64,000 nucleotides of DNA from Roseburia hominis (GCA_040702975.1 CP159990.1:2170001-2234000), one strand, 5' to 3'. Positions 25,419 to 34,659 are shown, counted from the first letter of the stretch. A program made the numbers and translations. The notes: generated from the sequence alone by a model not told the origin.

Positions 25419-25931
25419 ATGGACATGGATTTTTTGCTGATAAAGAAAGCAAAAAATGGAAATGGACAGGCTGGAGAACAATTTATAAAGAAGCATTATT
25501 CTTCCATATATCAATACTGCTTTTTGCATATTCACGACCGTGAGCTTGCTGAGGATATGACACAGGAAACATATACCCGTTTTTTTGAATCCCTGCAGAC
25601 ATATACGGATTATGGAAAAACCAGGAATTATTTATACTGTATTGCCGGAAATATCATTAAGAACTATTACAAAAAGAAAAAAGAGATACCAATGGAGAAA
25701 ATTCCTGAAATGCCGGGAAATGATATGGGGGATGCAGAAGTCAGGATGGATATCGAGCTGGCAGTGGATCATTTACCGGAGGAGCTGAAGGAAGCCGCCA
25801 TTTTGTTTTTCTTTCAGGAACTAAAACAGAAAGACATTGCAGAATTGCTGAATATTAAGCTGTCCCTTGTTAAGTACCGTATCAGCAGGGCCAGGAAACT
25901 ATTATCGGAATATCTGGAGGTGAGGGAATGA
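25419..25931 (+). CDS. ECF-type RNA polymerase sigma factor
   Basis: A 170-residue protein with sigma region 2 (QYCFLHIHDRELAEDMTQET, RFFESLQTY, GKTRNYLYCIAGNIIKNYYK) and region 4 (VDHLPEELKEAAILFFFQEL, KDIAELLNIKLSLVKYRISR). A GGAAGGAGGGG site precedes the start. It overlaps the next gene by 4 bp and heads an operon with a membrane protein and an ABC transporter. Its target promoter is likely its own operon. Upstream, ACTGACT and AGTCAGT form a dyad near 25360-25385. Confidence 0.92.
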   Translation: MDMDFLLIKKAKNGNGQAGEQFIKKHYSSIYQYCFLHIHDRELAEDMTQETYTRFFESLQTYTDYGKTRNYLYCIAGNIIKNYYKKKKEIPMEKIPEMPGNDMGDAEVRMDIELAVDHLPEELKEAAILFFFQELKQKDIAELLNIKLSLVKYRISRARKLLSEYLEVRE

Positions 25932-26692
25932 AAGCATACCGGAAAAAAATCAAGGATTATAAAGTACTGATACAGAAAGAATATGTCAGGGACGCCGCAG
26001 TCCAAAACGTGATTGACCGCTGCCGTGATCTGATGACAGGGGAGGAGAATAGCAGGATATCTTATTTTGAATTTTTATATGAGCAGTCCCGGTTTATCAA
26101 AAAGAGATGGTGGGGGCTGCAGGCGCTGGTATTGCTTCTGCTCTGGCTTCTGTTAAAGGATTCTGATAATGCGGGCGATATGGGACGGATGATGGGAATT
26201 CTGGCAACGGTGTTTGTTGTCCTGATCATACCGGAAATATGGAAAAACCAGAAATATTCGGCTATGGAAATTGAGGGGGCAGCATTTTATTCTCTGCGGC
26301 AGATATGTGCAGCAAGGATTTTACTGTTTGCAGTTGCTGATATCGTGATGGTCACGGTGTTCTTTGCGGTTTCTTTTTATACGATACAGATTTCAGCTTA
26401 CAGGCTGATAACCGATTTCCTGGTTCCATTTAATGTTTCGGGATGTATCTGTTTCAGGCTGCTATATAGCAGGAGAGATGAAATGGAATATGTGGCACTG
26501 CTGGTAAGCGGTGTATGGATGGGGATATGGACCGTCATTGTCATGCATGATGAAATTTATCAGAGTATTGTGGAACCGGTCTGGCTCGGCCTTTTGCTTC
26601 TGTCTTTTGGATATTTTGTTTTTTGCGTAAAAAAATCACAGAGGAACTGCGAAAATAGTTGGGAGGAATTTATTGATGGAATTAGAACTTAA
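25928..26692 (+). CDS. Polytopic membrane protein, possible anti-sigma partner
   Basis: A 254-residue protein. About 60 charged cytoplasmic residues (MKAYRKKIKDYKVLIQKEYV) come first, followed by about six membrane segments from residue 65. It overlaps the sigma gene (ATGA) and the ABC ATPase gene (17 bp), so translation is coupled. The place in the operon is the one anti-sigma factors occupy, but there is no zinc-finger anti-sigma motif. A transporter-associated role is equally possible. Confidence 0.75.
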   Translation: MKAYRKKIKDYKVLIQKEYVRDAAVQNVIDRCRDLMTGEENSRISYFEFLYEQSRFIKKRWWGLQALVLLLLWLLLKDSDNAGDMGRMMGILATVFVVLIIPEIWKNQKYSAMEIEGAAFYSLRQICAARILLFAVADIVMVTVFFAVSFYTIQISAYRLITDFLVPFNVSGCICFRLLYSRRDEMEYVALLVSGVWMGIWTVIVMHDEIYQSIVEPVWLGLLLLSFGYFVFCVKKSQRNCENSWEEFIDGIRT

Positions 26693-27566
26693 AGATGTAT
26701 CAAAAGAATTTTCCGGTGTACATGCCGTAAACCATGTTTCTTTTTTGATGAAAAAGGGAGTGTACGGGCTTTTGGGAGTAAACGGAGCCGGAAAAACCAC
26801 ATTGATGAGGATGCTGTGCACGCTGATTCGGCCGACAGGGGGAGAGATTTTGTGGAATGGAAAAAATATTCTTGAATTAGGGGCAGATTACCGTAATGTA
26901 CTGGGATATCTGCCGCAGGATTTTGGGTATTATCCGGATCTGTCCATTTATGATTACATGATGTACATTGCCTCTATCAAAGGAATCCGGCAGGGGGCAG
27001 CGAGAAAAAGGACAAAGCAGTTATTGCACCAGGTTGGTCTGGCAAAATATGAGAAAAGGAAAATGAAAACCTTATCCGGCGGAATGGCAAGGCGTGTAGG
27101 GATTGCCCAGGCAATGCTGAATAATCCTAAAATACTGGTATTAGATGAGCCAACAGCCGGACTTGACCCAAATGAAAGAATCCGTTTCCGGAATCTGATC
27201 AGTGAATTATCGGAAGACCGTCTGGTATTGCTTTCCACACATATTGTGTCAGACGTGGAGTTTATTGCAAACCAGATCATGCTGATGAAAAATGGCAGAT
27301 TTTTCTATGCGGGAACTACGGAAGACCTGATTTCTTCTATGGAGGAATCTGTCTGGCATTGTACGGTCCCGAAACAAAGAATGAATGATTTTGTAGGGAA
27401 ATATATGGTGGATAATGTGAAGACCGTACCAGGTGGCGCAGAGCTTCGGATTCTTTCCAAGGTTCCGCCGACAAAGCAGGCGGTGCGGGAGGAAGCGACA
27501 CTTGAAGATGCCTTTTTACTGTATTTTGGAGAGAAAGCAGGTGATAAAGATGATACTGAAATATGA
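26676..27566 (+). CDS. ABC transporter ATP-binding protein
   Basis: 296 residues from the ATG at 26676; GGGAGG lies 9 nt upstream, and a TTG one codon earlier is less likely. All ABC motifs are present: Walker A GVNGAGKTT (about residue 40), Q-loop YLPQDFGYYP, signature LSGGMARRVGIAQ, Walker B ILVLDEPTAGLDP and switch histidine in STHIVSDV. The N-terminal MELELKDVSKEFSGVHAVNH and the size fit multidrug or peptide exporters of the ABC-2 class. Pairs with the permease encoded next. Confidence 0.95.
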   Translation: MELELKDVSKEFSGVHAVNHVSFLMKKGVYGLLGVNGAGKTTLMRMLCTLIRPTGGEILWNGKNILELGADYRNVLGYLPQDFGYYPDLSIYDYMMYIASIKGIRQGAARKRTKQLLHQVGLAKYEKRKMKTLSGGMARRVGIAQAMLNNPKILVLDEPTAGLDPNERIRFRNLISELSEDRLVLLSTHIVSDVEFIANQIMLMKNGRFFYAGTTEDLISSMEESVWHCTVPKQRMNDFVGKYMVDNVKTVPGGAELRILSKVPPTKQAVREEATLEDAFLLYFGEKAGDKDDTEI

Positions 27567-28854
27567 ATTGAAAAAAGTGTTTTCTAAGAAAATGAACCGG
27601 ATCGTACTTATCGCTGCTCTGTTAGCAGCAGTGGTGCTTAGTGTGTTTGCTATTGGGAGTGTGCGCTATGTCGGTGAGGATGGAGCGGAGCATACAGGGC
27701 TTACAGCGTCCAGGCATCTTGCGGCTGACAGGAACAGATGGGCAGGAGAACTGACCGGAGATAAAATTGCCCAGGTGGTAAGCAGCAGGAAAGAAATCAG
27801 GCTTAAATATCCAGATGACGTGCCGAATGAGATATATGGAAAGACGATTCAATCCTATAATGATATTGAGAATTTTGTGATAGGAGTCTTAACGCTGGAT
27901 GCGGTTTGGGATACCAGTGTTTTGTACCAGCTGGAAGATGAGCAGGTAAAGAATTTATACGGTATTTATGAAAATAATTTACAGGAGATGGCGAAAAAAT
28001 ATGGTGAAACACCAGAGCAACAGCGATTTCTCACAGAACAGTATGAAACAACAGACCTGCCGCTTGCCTATGAGGCAAAGGATTCGTGGGATACAATCGT
28101 GATGTATGTGGAAACATACGGAATGATCCTGGCAATCGTGATTGGATTTCTGGCTGCCGGCATATTTGCCGAAGAATTCCGCAGCCGGGTGGATGCGGTG
28201 TTCTTTTCTTCGAGGTACGGGCGCACGAAGGCAGTGAAAAATAAGGTGATGGCAGGACTTCTGATGACAACCATCGTCTATTGGGTTGGAATGGGAATCA
28301 TGTCGCTAATCTCTCTTGGGGTAATGGGAATCAGTGGTTTTTTTACACCATATCAGATTGACGAGCCTTATAGCATCTATGCCATGACTTACGGGCAGTA
28401 TTATTTGCTTGCAGTTTTGTGCGGTTATATAGCAAGCCTTCTTGCAGCATCTGTAACCATGCTGGTCGCGGCGAAAATGAGGAGTGCGAATGTGGCGGTG
28501 TGTGTTCCTTTTTTCCTGTTTTGTGTCATGCCGTTTATTGGGAGAGCGTTTTCCACATTTCTTACATTTTTCAAGCTTACACCGGACATGCTGTTAAATG
28601 TGATCGAGTGTGCCAAAAATCCAAATATTTTCCAGATAGGGAATTATGTATTCCGGCAGATTCCGTGTATTATGTTGCTCTATTTTATTATTTCTATTAT
28701 ATTGCTGCCTTTTGCGTATAGAAGCTATCACCGCTATGGTCTTAAAAATAAAGGTATATTATCCTGTCATCGCTTTTGCGCTGGCTTGAAAAAGAGTCTG
28801 AGACATGGTAAACGAGGAATATGGAAATTATTGGACAGCAACAGAAACCATTAA
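27550..28854 (+). CDS. ABC-2-type membrane permease
   Basis: 434 residues from the ATG at 27550, overlapping the ATPase gene by 17 bp; the longer frame back to 27433 lies inside the ATPase gene. A first TM (MNRIVLIAALLAAVVLSVFA) is followed by a large extracytoplasmic loop (about 45-205) and five further TM segments. This resembles ABC-2 permeases with a big extracellular domain that export lipids, peptides or antibiotics. It ends 4 bp inside the convergent HxlR gene. The end (GIWKLLDSNRNH) looks unlike a typical tail and may have been altered. Confidence 0.88.
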   Translation: MILKYELKKVFSKKMNRIVLIAALLAAVVLSVFAIGSVRYVGEDGAEHTGLTASRHLAADRNRWAGELTGDKIAQVVSSRKEIRLKYPDDVPNEIYGKTIQSYNDIENFVIGVLTLDAVWDTSVLYQLEDEQVKNLYGIYENNLQEMAKKYGETPEQQRFLTEQYETTDLPLAYEAKDSWDTIVMYVETYGMILAIVIGFLAAGIFAEEFRSRVDAVFFSSRYGRTKAVKNKVMAGLLMTTIVYWVGMGIMSLISLGVMGISGFFTPYQIDEPYSIYAMTYGQYYLLAVLCGYIASLLAASVTMLVAAKMRSANVAVCVPFFLFCVMPFIGRAFSTFLTFFKLTPDMLLNVIECAKNPNIFQIGNYVFRQIPCIMLLYFIISIILLPFAYRSYHRYGLKNKGILSCHRFCAGLKKSLRHGKRGIWKLLDSNRNH

Positions 28855-29177
28855 TCCAGACTCTCCAGAAAATCGTTCCCCCATTGACACATGGCCTCCA
28901 AAACGGGAATAATGCTGCTGCCAAAAGAAGTCAGGGAATAAATAGTCTTGGGCGGTTTTTCAGGGATGACTTCACGGTGTATCATACCGCAATCTTCCAG
29001 GGCGTGAAGCTGCTGTGAGAGCATCTTGGGTGTTGCCTTTGGAATGAGGCGCTGCAGCTCCATATAGTGTAATGGATGGTCTGTCAGATGCCAGAGGATT
29101 AGGGGCTTATATTTACCGCCAATTAAAAAGAGGGTGGCTTCTACCGGACAGTTGAATTGATTTTTTTCGTATTGCAT
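28851..29177 (-). CDS. HxlR-family transcriptional regulator
   Basis: A 108-residue winged-helix protein with the HxlR signature: N-terminal Cys in FNCPVEATLFLIGGKYKPLI, the recognition region LQRLIPKATPKMLSQQLHAL and the wing REVIPEKPPKTIYSLTSFG. It is transcribed divergently from a nitroreductase-family gene. Many HxlR regulators sense electrophiles or quinones through the cysteine and control such reductases; this is the likely role here. Confidence 0.93.
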   Translation of the reverse strand: MQYEKNQFNCPVEATLFLIGGKYKPLILWHLTDHPLHYMELQRLIPKATPKMLSQQLHALEDCGMIHREVIPEKPPKTIYSLTSFGSSIIPVLEAMCQWGNDFLESLD

Positions 29178-29239
29178 AGTGGACTCCTTTCACGCGGGGT
29201 GCTATCTTTTTGGAAAGTATCTTCCGTAAAAGTGCATTC

Positions 29240-29267
29240 TTGCGGATACATTCATTCGTGCTACAAT
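29240..29267 (+). promoter_or_regulatory. Predicted promoter of the nitroreductase gene
   Basis: TTGCGG (29240-29245), 16-bp spacer, TACAAT (29262-29267), in the divergent HxlR/nitroreductase gap. Downstream of it TTGGT and ACCAA form a small dyad near 29279-29295 that could be the HxlR operator. Confidence 0.5.
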
Positions 29268-29324
29268 AAGCTCATGGTTGGTTTGGCCTACCAAATATAG
29301 GATACATAGAAAGGATCATTTATT

Positions 29325-29843
29325 ATGGATTTTATCAGTATTGCAAAACAGCGCAGGTCGGTACGCAGTTACAAAGATCAGAAAGTGGAGCCGGAAAAGC
29401 TGGAACAGATTCTGGAAGCTGCCCATGTAGCCCCGACAGCGGCAAATCTCCAGCCAGTTCATTTAATCACCGTCCAGAGTGAGGAAGGACTTGCAAAGGT
29501 CAGCAAGGCCGCCGGCATTTATGGCGCACCTCTGGCAATCATTGTATGCGCCGATCACAATAAGGCGTGGGTTCGTCCGTTCGACCAGAAGCAGACGGGT
29601 GATATTGACGCATCGATCCTGACGGATCACATGATGCTGCAGGCTACAGAGCTTGGTCTTGGCACGGTGTGGGTATGTTACTTCAAGCCGGATGTGCTGC
29701 GGGCAGAGTTCAATCTTCCGGAGAATCTGGAGCCGGTTAACATTCTGGCAGTCGGTTATTCGGATGATGAGCCTGCGGATACCAGCCGTTTTGACACACA
29801 GCGTATCCCGATGAGCCAGTTGGTTTCCTACGAAAAATTGTAG
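29325..29843 (+). CDS. Nitroreductase-family FMN-dependent oxidoreductase
   Basis: A 172-residue protein with the nitroreductase start (IAKQRRSVRSYKDQKVEPEK), FMN-phosphate contact region RRSVR, the VAPTAANLQPVH motif and the central GTVWVCYF and AVGYSDDEP segments. It reduces nitroaromatics, quinones or flavins with NAD(P)H; physiological substrate unknown. It is controlled most likely by the adjacent HxlR protein. Confidence 0.92.
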   Translation: MDFISIAKQRRSVRSYKDQKVEPEKLEQILEAAHVAPTAANLQPVHLITVQSEEGLAKVSKAAGIYGAPLAIIVCADHNKAWVRPFDQKQTGDIDASILTDHMMLQATELGLGTVWVCYFKPDVLRAEFNLPENLEPVNILAVGYSDDEPADTSRFDTQRIPMSQLVSYEKL

Positions 29844-29859
29844 AACGTTGATTGAATTA

Positions 29860-29894
29860 GTGCAGCCCTTGTCAGAAAGCAGGGGCTGCACTTT
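29860..29894 (+). terminator. Terminator after the nitroreductase gene
   Basis: GTGCAGCCC (29860-29868) pairs with GGGCTGCAC (29883-29891) and is followed by TTT. Confidence 0.7.
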
Positions 29895-29950
29895 GCTGCC
29901 AGCCATACCTCAAATAAGGTCTGGTGGCCCCTATTTTGGTTTGCAAGCCA
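29895..29950 (+). repeat. Dispersed palindromic repeat, copy E (variant core)
   Basis: Starts CTGCCAGCCATACCTCAAAT and has the palindromic core CAAATAAGG...CCTATTTTG, like copy B2. The remaining gap to 30300 shows no gene that I can identify. Confidence 0.6.
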
Positions 29951-30307
29951 GGGGCGCGCTCTAATAATCGGAAATGTCCTTCCCGGCAAATCTTAAAATA
30001 TTCTTACCTGTATCATCATTAGTATAGGTACAAAATGAAGAATCGTCAATGTTTCTGAAAGTGGCTTTTCTCTTTGGAGCGGAAAACCTACTGATTGGAT
30101 CTGCCCTCCAAAATCAACTCCTTTTGGATCAAAAATGCTTCTGTATGGAGCGTACAAATCAGCCTATATTTTATATACTTTATATGGTTAGACATGGCTA
30201 CCCTATAGGCATCGGTATATGAGCTGCAGGCAGTTGCTCAAGATAAGTAAACCTGGCTTTAGCTTATTGCCTTTGCGAGAAAATAAATCAAACAGGAGGA
30301 ATCAGTG

Positions 30308-31675
30308 ATGAAACAGTCACTTGATACAAGAACAAAACTTATAACAAAAAGCCCCTGGCCGCTTATGATAGAACTCAGCGTTCCTGCAGTTCTCGGCATG
30401 GTGGTTGTCGGACTATACAATATGATGGATTCCATTTTTGTAGGGCAGATGGTAGGGGCAGCACAGATGGGAGCTGTATCGGTATCTTATCCTTTTACCC
30501 TGATCAATGCAGGTTCGGCGGCAATGCTGGGCGTAGGTTCTGCTTCCGTATTGTCCCGTGCTATAGGTAAAAAAGATGCGGGTACAATTAAGAAGATTAT
30601 GGGGAACCTGGTTGCAATGGTGCTTCTGCTGTCTGTAATCTACACTGCTGTAGGTATGGTATTTACAAGGCAGCTTCTGACGCTTGCCGGGGCCGGTGAC
30701 AATATTTTGAACTATGCGGAAAAATATCTTCGAATTGTATTTGCAGGTTCGCTGTTTGTAAATTTCTTCCAGAGTGCCAACATGGTCATTCGTGGAGAAG
30801 GCCAGCTTAAAAAAGCAATGACGATCATTGCAAGCGGTGCTATTTTGAATATTATTCTTGATCCGATTTTTATTACGGTGTTGAAGCCTTACGGTATGGG
30901 AATCGAGGCGGCGGCCTATGCAACGATTCTTTCGCAGTTCCTTCAGGCAGCCGTCACGTTGTGGTATTTCAAAAAGAAAAGTCCGAATGTAAAGATTGGA
31001 CGCATCCGGATTGACGGGACTTTGCTTCCCCGGGTACTTGCAGTGGGCGTATCTGCTTTGTTAATGCAGATACTGACCTTGGCACAGCAGACCGTGATCT
31101 ATCGTGTAGCATCAAACTACGGCGGCGAAACTTCCCAGATTCTTCTGGGCGCGGCACTTAGGTTCTGGAATTTCTCTTTTGTGCCTCTGTGGGGCATCAG
31201 CCAGGGCTTCCAGCCTGCGGCGGGAACAAATTATGGGGCAAAGGATTATGACCGGGTGAAGAAGCTGACAAAAGTATTTGTGATTGCCGCGACAGTGTTA
31301 TCCCTTGTATTTTATGTTCCGGTGGAGCTGTTTCCGGACAAAGTATTGTCGATGTTTATCACAACGCCAGGTGTGGCTGAGCAAGGAGCAGCAAATTTCC
31401 GTATCATGTTCAGTACATACATTCTGCAGGGCAGTTTTCTGATTGCAGTAACGCTGTTCCAGTCACTGGGAAAAGCGAATAAGGCTACATGGCTGGTGCT
31501 GTTTCGGCAGATTATTCTGTTTATTCCGCTTTGCGTTCTTCTCCCAATGGTGGGAGACATGGGAATTCGCGGTGTGTGGCTGGCGATAGCTCTGACCGAT
31601 GCAATTCTGGTTGTAATCACGGTTTCCATGATGATCTCTGAGTTTCGCAGAATGCCGGAGAACACAAGAAAGTAA
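30308..31675 (+). CDS. MATE-family multidrug/cation efflux transporter
   Basis: A 455-residue, 12-TM protein with two MATE halves: MIELSVPAVLGMVVVGLYNM and MMDSIFVGQMVGAAQMGAVS near the start, and the second half beginning near VLAVGVSALLMQILTLAQQT. It exports organic cations or drugs with a sodium or proton gradient. GGAGGA lies 7 nt before the ATG at 30308; a GTG one codon earlier is less likely. An AraC regulator gene follows. Confidence 0.94.
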   Translation: MKQSLDTRTKLITKSPWPLMIELSVPAVLGMVVVGLYNMMDSIFVGQMVGAAQMGAVSVSYPFTLINAGSAAMLGVGSASVLSRAIGKKDAGTIKKIMGNLVAMVLLLSVIYTAVGMVFTRQLLTLAGAGDNILNYAEKYLRIVFAGSLFVNFFQSANMVIRGEGQLKKAMTIIASGAILNIILDPIFITVLKPYGMGIEAAAYATILSQFLQAAVTLWYFKKKSPNVKIGRIRIDGTLLPRVLAVGVSALLMQILTLAQQTVIYRVASNYGGETSQILLGAALRFWNFSFVPLWGISQGFQPAAGTNYGAKDYDRVKKLTKVFVIAATVLSLVFYVPVELFPDKVLSMFITTPGVAEQGAANFRIMFSTYILQGSFLIAVTLFQSLGKANKATWLVLFRQIILFIPLCVLLPMVGDMGIRGVWLAIALTDAILVVITVSMMISEFRRMPENTRK

Positions 31676-31702
31676 AACACTGTGGCAAATAAAATTTATC
31701 GG

Positions 31703-31737
31703 AAGCTGGTGTCTTTTCAACAGGGCACCGGCTTTTT
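31703..31737 (+). terminator. Terminator after the MATE gene
   Basis: AAGCTGGTG (31703-31711) pairs with CACCGGCTT (31726-31734) with one G:U, followed by TTTCT. Confidence 0.75.
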
Positions 31738-31813
31738 CTCCGTTTGCACAGTCGGCAGGGATGTAATATAATTCTGATTGGATTGTAAATCCTGCTGATC
31801 GGAGCTGAGAAAA

Positions 31814-32860
31814 ATGAGAAAAATCCATATAATAAAAGATGCCAGAAGGCTTCTGGCAGAACAAATCAAACACGATGGAATGCCAGAAAGGAGCATTATG
31901 AGTAAAGACCCTGCTACAAATACAAAAGGGTTGTCTGCGGTGATTCCAAAAGATAATGACGGTTACTGTACCGTCTATAAGATGGACTGTACGGATGGTT
32001 TGGGACTTATGACTGTTTATCAGGTTTATCCCGGAATACAGCTTATTTACAATGACTTTGAAGCTACAGGCTGTGAATGGGAGGGGAATCTGGATAAGGA
32101 TATCTTAGAAATCAACCACTGCCGGGAGGGGCGGGAAGGAAGCAGCCTGCCAAGCGGCTCCTGCCTGTATCTTGGAGAAGGCGATCTGTCTATCCATACG
32201 ATGGATAACTGTTCTCCCAGGATGAGTTTTCCATTGAAGCATTATCGTGGAATTTCTGTGGTGATCAATCTGAAAACGGTAACGGAGAATCCACCGGAAA
32301 TTCTCTCAGAAAGCGGTATTGACATACTGAAATTTAAGGAAAAATTCTGCCCGGACGGAGGCTGCTTTGTGATGCGGGCAAAGGATGAGATTGAGCATAT
32401 TTTCTCGGAACTTTACTTTGTACCGGACTGCCTGCAGAAACCTTATTTTAAGATAAAAGTCCAGGAACTTTTGTTATTCCTGTGTATGGTAGATGTATCG
32501 GAAGAGAAGCAGCGGGAGCATTACACTTCACCACATGTAGAAATCGTAAAGGAAATCCATAAAAAGCTGGTCGGGAATCTGCAGGCACGCCCTACGATTG
32601 AGGAGCTTTCCAAAGAATACCTGATCAACACAGCGGCTTTAAAAGATACGTTTAAAGGAATTTACGGACAGCCGATAGGTGCATATATGAAAGAATACCG
32701 GATCAAACAGGCAGCCATCCTGCTCCGGCAGACGCAGTCAACCATAGCTGAGATTGCAAACAAAGTAGGTTATGAGAACCAGAGTAAGTTTGCCACTGCT
32801 TTTCGTGATATTCTGAAAATAGCACCGGTTGAGTATCGAAAGCAGAACAGTAGTGAATGA
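31814..32860 (+). CDS. AraC-family transcriptional regulator (PchR-like)
   Basis: Up to 348 residues: an N-terminal sensor part (about 40-200), then a two-HTH AraC domain at about 240-345 (RPTIEELSKEYLINTAALKD, AAILLRQTQSTIAEIANKVG, YENQSKFATAFRDILKIAPV). The ILEINHCREGR segment is typical of PchR-type regulators. The start at 31814 has a modest GGAG site; an ATG at 31898 has AAAGGAG with 4-nt spacing, so the start is uncertain. Position after the MATE gene suggests it may regulate that exporter. Confidence 0.9.
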   Translation: MRKIHIIKDARRLLAEQIKHDGMPERSIMSKDPATNTKGLSAVIPKDNDGYCTVYKMDCTDGLGLMTVYQVYPGIQLIYNDFEATGCEWEGNLDKDILEINHCREGREGSSLPSGSCLYLGEGDLSIHTMDNCSPRMSFPLKHYRGISVVINLKTVTENPPEILSESGIDILKFKEKFCPDGGCFVMRAKDEIEHIFSELYFVPDCLQKPYFKIKVQELLLFLCMVDVSEEKQREHYTSPHVEIVKEIHKKLVGNLQARPTIEELSKEYLINTAALKDTFKGIYGQPIGAYMKEYRIKQAAILLRQTQSTIAEIANKVGYENQSKFATAFRDILKIAPVEYRKQNSSE

Positions 32861-32873
32861 ATTGTTTTAAAAG

Positions 32874-33190
32874 ATGAACCTCGAAGAATTTCTTGCATTA
32901 TCGATAAGGTCAAGCATTACTGGTTTGAAAGGTCAGAAGGTTTATGCTAATATGGGAATACGAAAACAAAAGGAAAAGCAGGTGGGGATATTGAAAGTGA
33001 CAGAACAGCAGCACCAGGAAGATTTACAACGCCTGCACGATCTGCGACCGATTGATGATGATTGCATGTGTTGTCTCTTTAAAGATAATATTCCACTGGC
33101 TGAATTTATGTTATATCTGTAAGAGAACTCGAAAGTGAGATGTGTCGGATTATGGAAGATTTGAGAACAGAATCTTTGAAGGAGGTTGCA
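32874..33190 (+). pseudogene. Rpn/PDDEXK-family nuclease remnant with internal deletion
   Basis: The frame from 32874 ends (82 codons) in QHQEDLQRLHDLRPIDDD and CLFKDNIPLAEFML, the conserved start of clostridial Rpn-like (recombination-promoting nuclease) proteins. Directly after, in another frame, comes RELESEMCRIMEDLRTESLK, which resembles the C-terminal end of the same family (M-C-x-x-M-E-x-x-x-x-E). Roughly 200 middle residues, including the nuclease motif, are missing. Confidence 0.7.
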
Positions 33191-33240
33191 CTTATTTGCT
33201 GTCAGCATTCTTTTTTACGTTGATTGCCCTTTGCCTCTTA

Positions 33241-33288
33241 GCTGCCGAACATACCTGAGTGAACGCCCAGTGGACATCCATCTTGGTT
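33241..33288 (+). repeat. Dispersed palindromic repeat, copy C
   Basis: Begins GCTGCCGAACATACCTGAG, core 33260-33280 (TGAACGCCCA...TGGACATCCA, slightly degenerate), tail TCTTGGTT as in copies B1 and D. The gap continues to 33430 without a recognisable gene. Confidence 0.75.
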
Positions 33289-33433
33289 GAGAAAATTACA
33301 AAGTTACGGTATAATGTTATCTGGAAATTTATGCTTTGTGGTGACAACAATGCTTCATATAGCAATATGTGATGGATTTGTGGGAGCAGGACAGCAGCCC
33401 GTGTATATAGATACTGGAAATAATGGAGATGGC

Positions 33434-33468
33434 AAATGGTGCCGGAGAATCGAATCCAGCACCATTTT
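33434..33468 (-). terminator. Terminator downstream of the LacI gene
   Basis: AAATGGTGC (33434-33442) pairs with GCACCATTT (33459-33467), with GGA/TCC pairing inside after one mismatch. It could work on both strands; it lies just beyond the LacI stop codon. Confidence 0.6.
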
Positions 33469-33491
33469 AACATTCTAAAAAGCATATGCAA

Positions 33492-34484
33492 TTATGTGGT
33501 TTCCCGTTCTTTGAGTATAGCATTAACAGTGAGATGCTGTATGCCAGATTTTTGATTATCAGGTGCAGCGATATCTTCGATTATCATCTGGGCAGCTTTT
33601 GTGCCCATCTCATAGGCGGGCATCTCCATAGAGGTCATAGAGGTCTGCAGCATAGCGCCAATCTGATGACCGGTAAGGCTGAGTACCCTGACAGTCTGAT
33701 AATCTTTTTCGGCTTCTTTAATTGCTCTTAGTGCGCCTAATCCCTGAATATCTACACACGCTATAATTGCATCGAGGTCAGGAACATTATCCAGCAGCTG
33801 ATTTGCACATTCCAATCCATATTCAAAACTATTTACATCATAGGAACATTCACTGACATATTCTGATAATTCATACTGGCGAATGGCTTTTTTATAACCG
33901 TCATAGCGTCCTTTATACGGGTAAAGATGCTGTGCGCCTGCAATTAATCCTATGTTACGGCACCCCTTGTGGTAAAGATATTCTACAGCATCGTATCCGC
34001 AGGCTTCAAAATCTGCATCCACACAGCTGATATGATATTCTTGTCTACGGACAACCTGTACAACAGATATTCCGCTGGCTTTGATATCGCGTATTAATCT
34101 TCCATTCCTTCCGGTAGCAGCAATAATAATCCCGTCAACGAATCCATTCCTTAATCTATTTAAGCAGTCACGTTCATTCTTGGCCTTGTCATCCGTAACA
34201 CAGATAAGAGTGCCGTAACCGTGGTCTCGGGCATAAGTTTCAATGCCTTGCAATATTTCTGCGAAAATAGTAGTCTGCAGCCTTGGAACAACGACACCGA
34301 TAGTATGCCGCTTTCCCTGGCGGAGTGCTTTTGCCATAATATTTGGATGGTATCCTAATTCTTTAGCGGCTGCATATATGCGTTTTTTTGTGTCTGGATG
34401 GACGTAAGAAGTGTTATTTAATGCCCTTGATACCGTACTGACATCGACGCATGCCAGTGCTGCGACATCCTTTAGAGTAGCCAT
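33492..34484 (-). CDS. LacI-family transcriptional regulator
   Basis: 330 residues from the ATG at 34484, preceded by AAGGAGGGATT; upstream in-frame codons to 34541 lack a ribosome site. The N-terminal HTH is canonical (ATLKDVAALACVDVSTVSRA, hinge YHPNIMAKALRQGKRHTIGV), followed by a periplasmic-binding-like sensor domain. Divergent from the aldolase and Nramp-related genes, which it most probably represses or activates. Four similar palindromes in the intervening region are its likely binding sites. Confidence 0.95.
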   Translation of the reverse strand: MATLKDVAALACVDVSTVSRALNNTSYVHPDTKKRIYAAAKELGYHPNIMAKALRQGKRHTIGVVVPRLQTTIFAEILQGIETYARDHGYGTLICVTDDKAKNERDCLNRLRNGFVDGIIIAATGRNGRLIRDIKASGISVVQVVRRQEYHISCVDADFEACGYDAVEYLYHKGCRNIGLIAGAQHLYPYKGRYDGYKKAIRQYELSEYVSECSYDVNSFEYGLECANQLLDNVPDLDAIIACVDIQGLGALRAIKEAEKDYQTVRVLSLTGHQIGAMLQTSMTSMEMPAYEMGTKAAQMIIEDIAAPDNQKSGIQHLTVNAILKERETT

Positions 34485-34503
34485 ATAATCCCTCCTTTTG
34501 ATA

Positions 34504-34517
34504 TGCAAACGATTGCT
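34504..34517. promoter_or_regulatory. LacI-type operator 1 (TGCAA-N4-TTGCT)
   Basis: TGCAA-ACGA-TTGCT, 20 bp upstream of the LacI start codon, so probably autoregulatory. Confidence 0.6.
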
Positions 34518-34659
34518 TGAAAATACAAATGCTTGAATCAAATTCTATTATAACTGAATATGTTTAAAATGAAAATATTTTTTTGAAAAAATAAGAAGGT
34601 AATTAATATAGTAATATTGCACAAAAAATAGATGTAAAATTGTGGGAAAAAGAAAAATA

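Noticed and set aside
33421..33475. tRNA-like segment (GAATCGAATCC next to GCACCA)
   Set aside because: No cloverleaf can be formed; the segment is fully explained as a terminator hairpin at 33434-33468.
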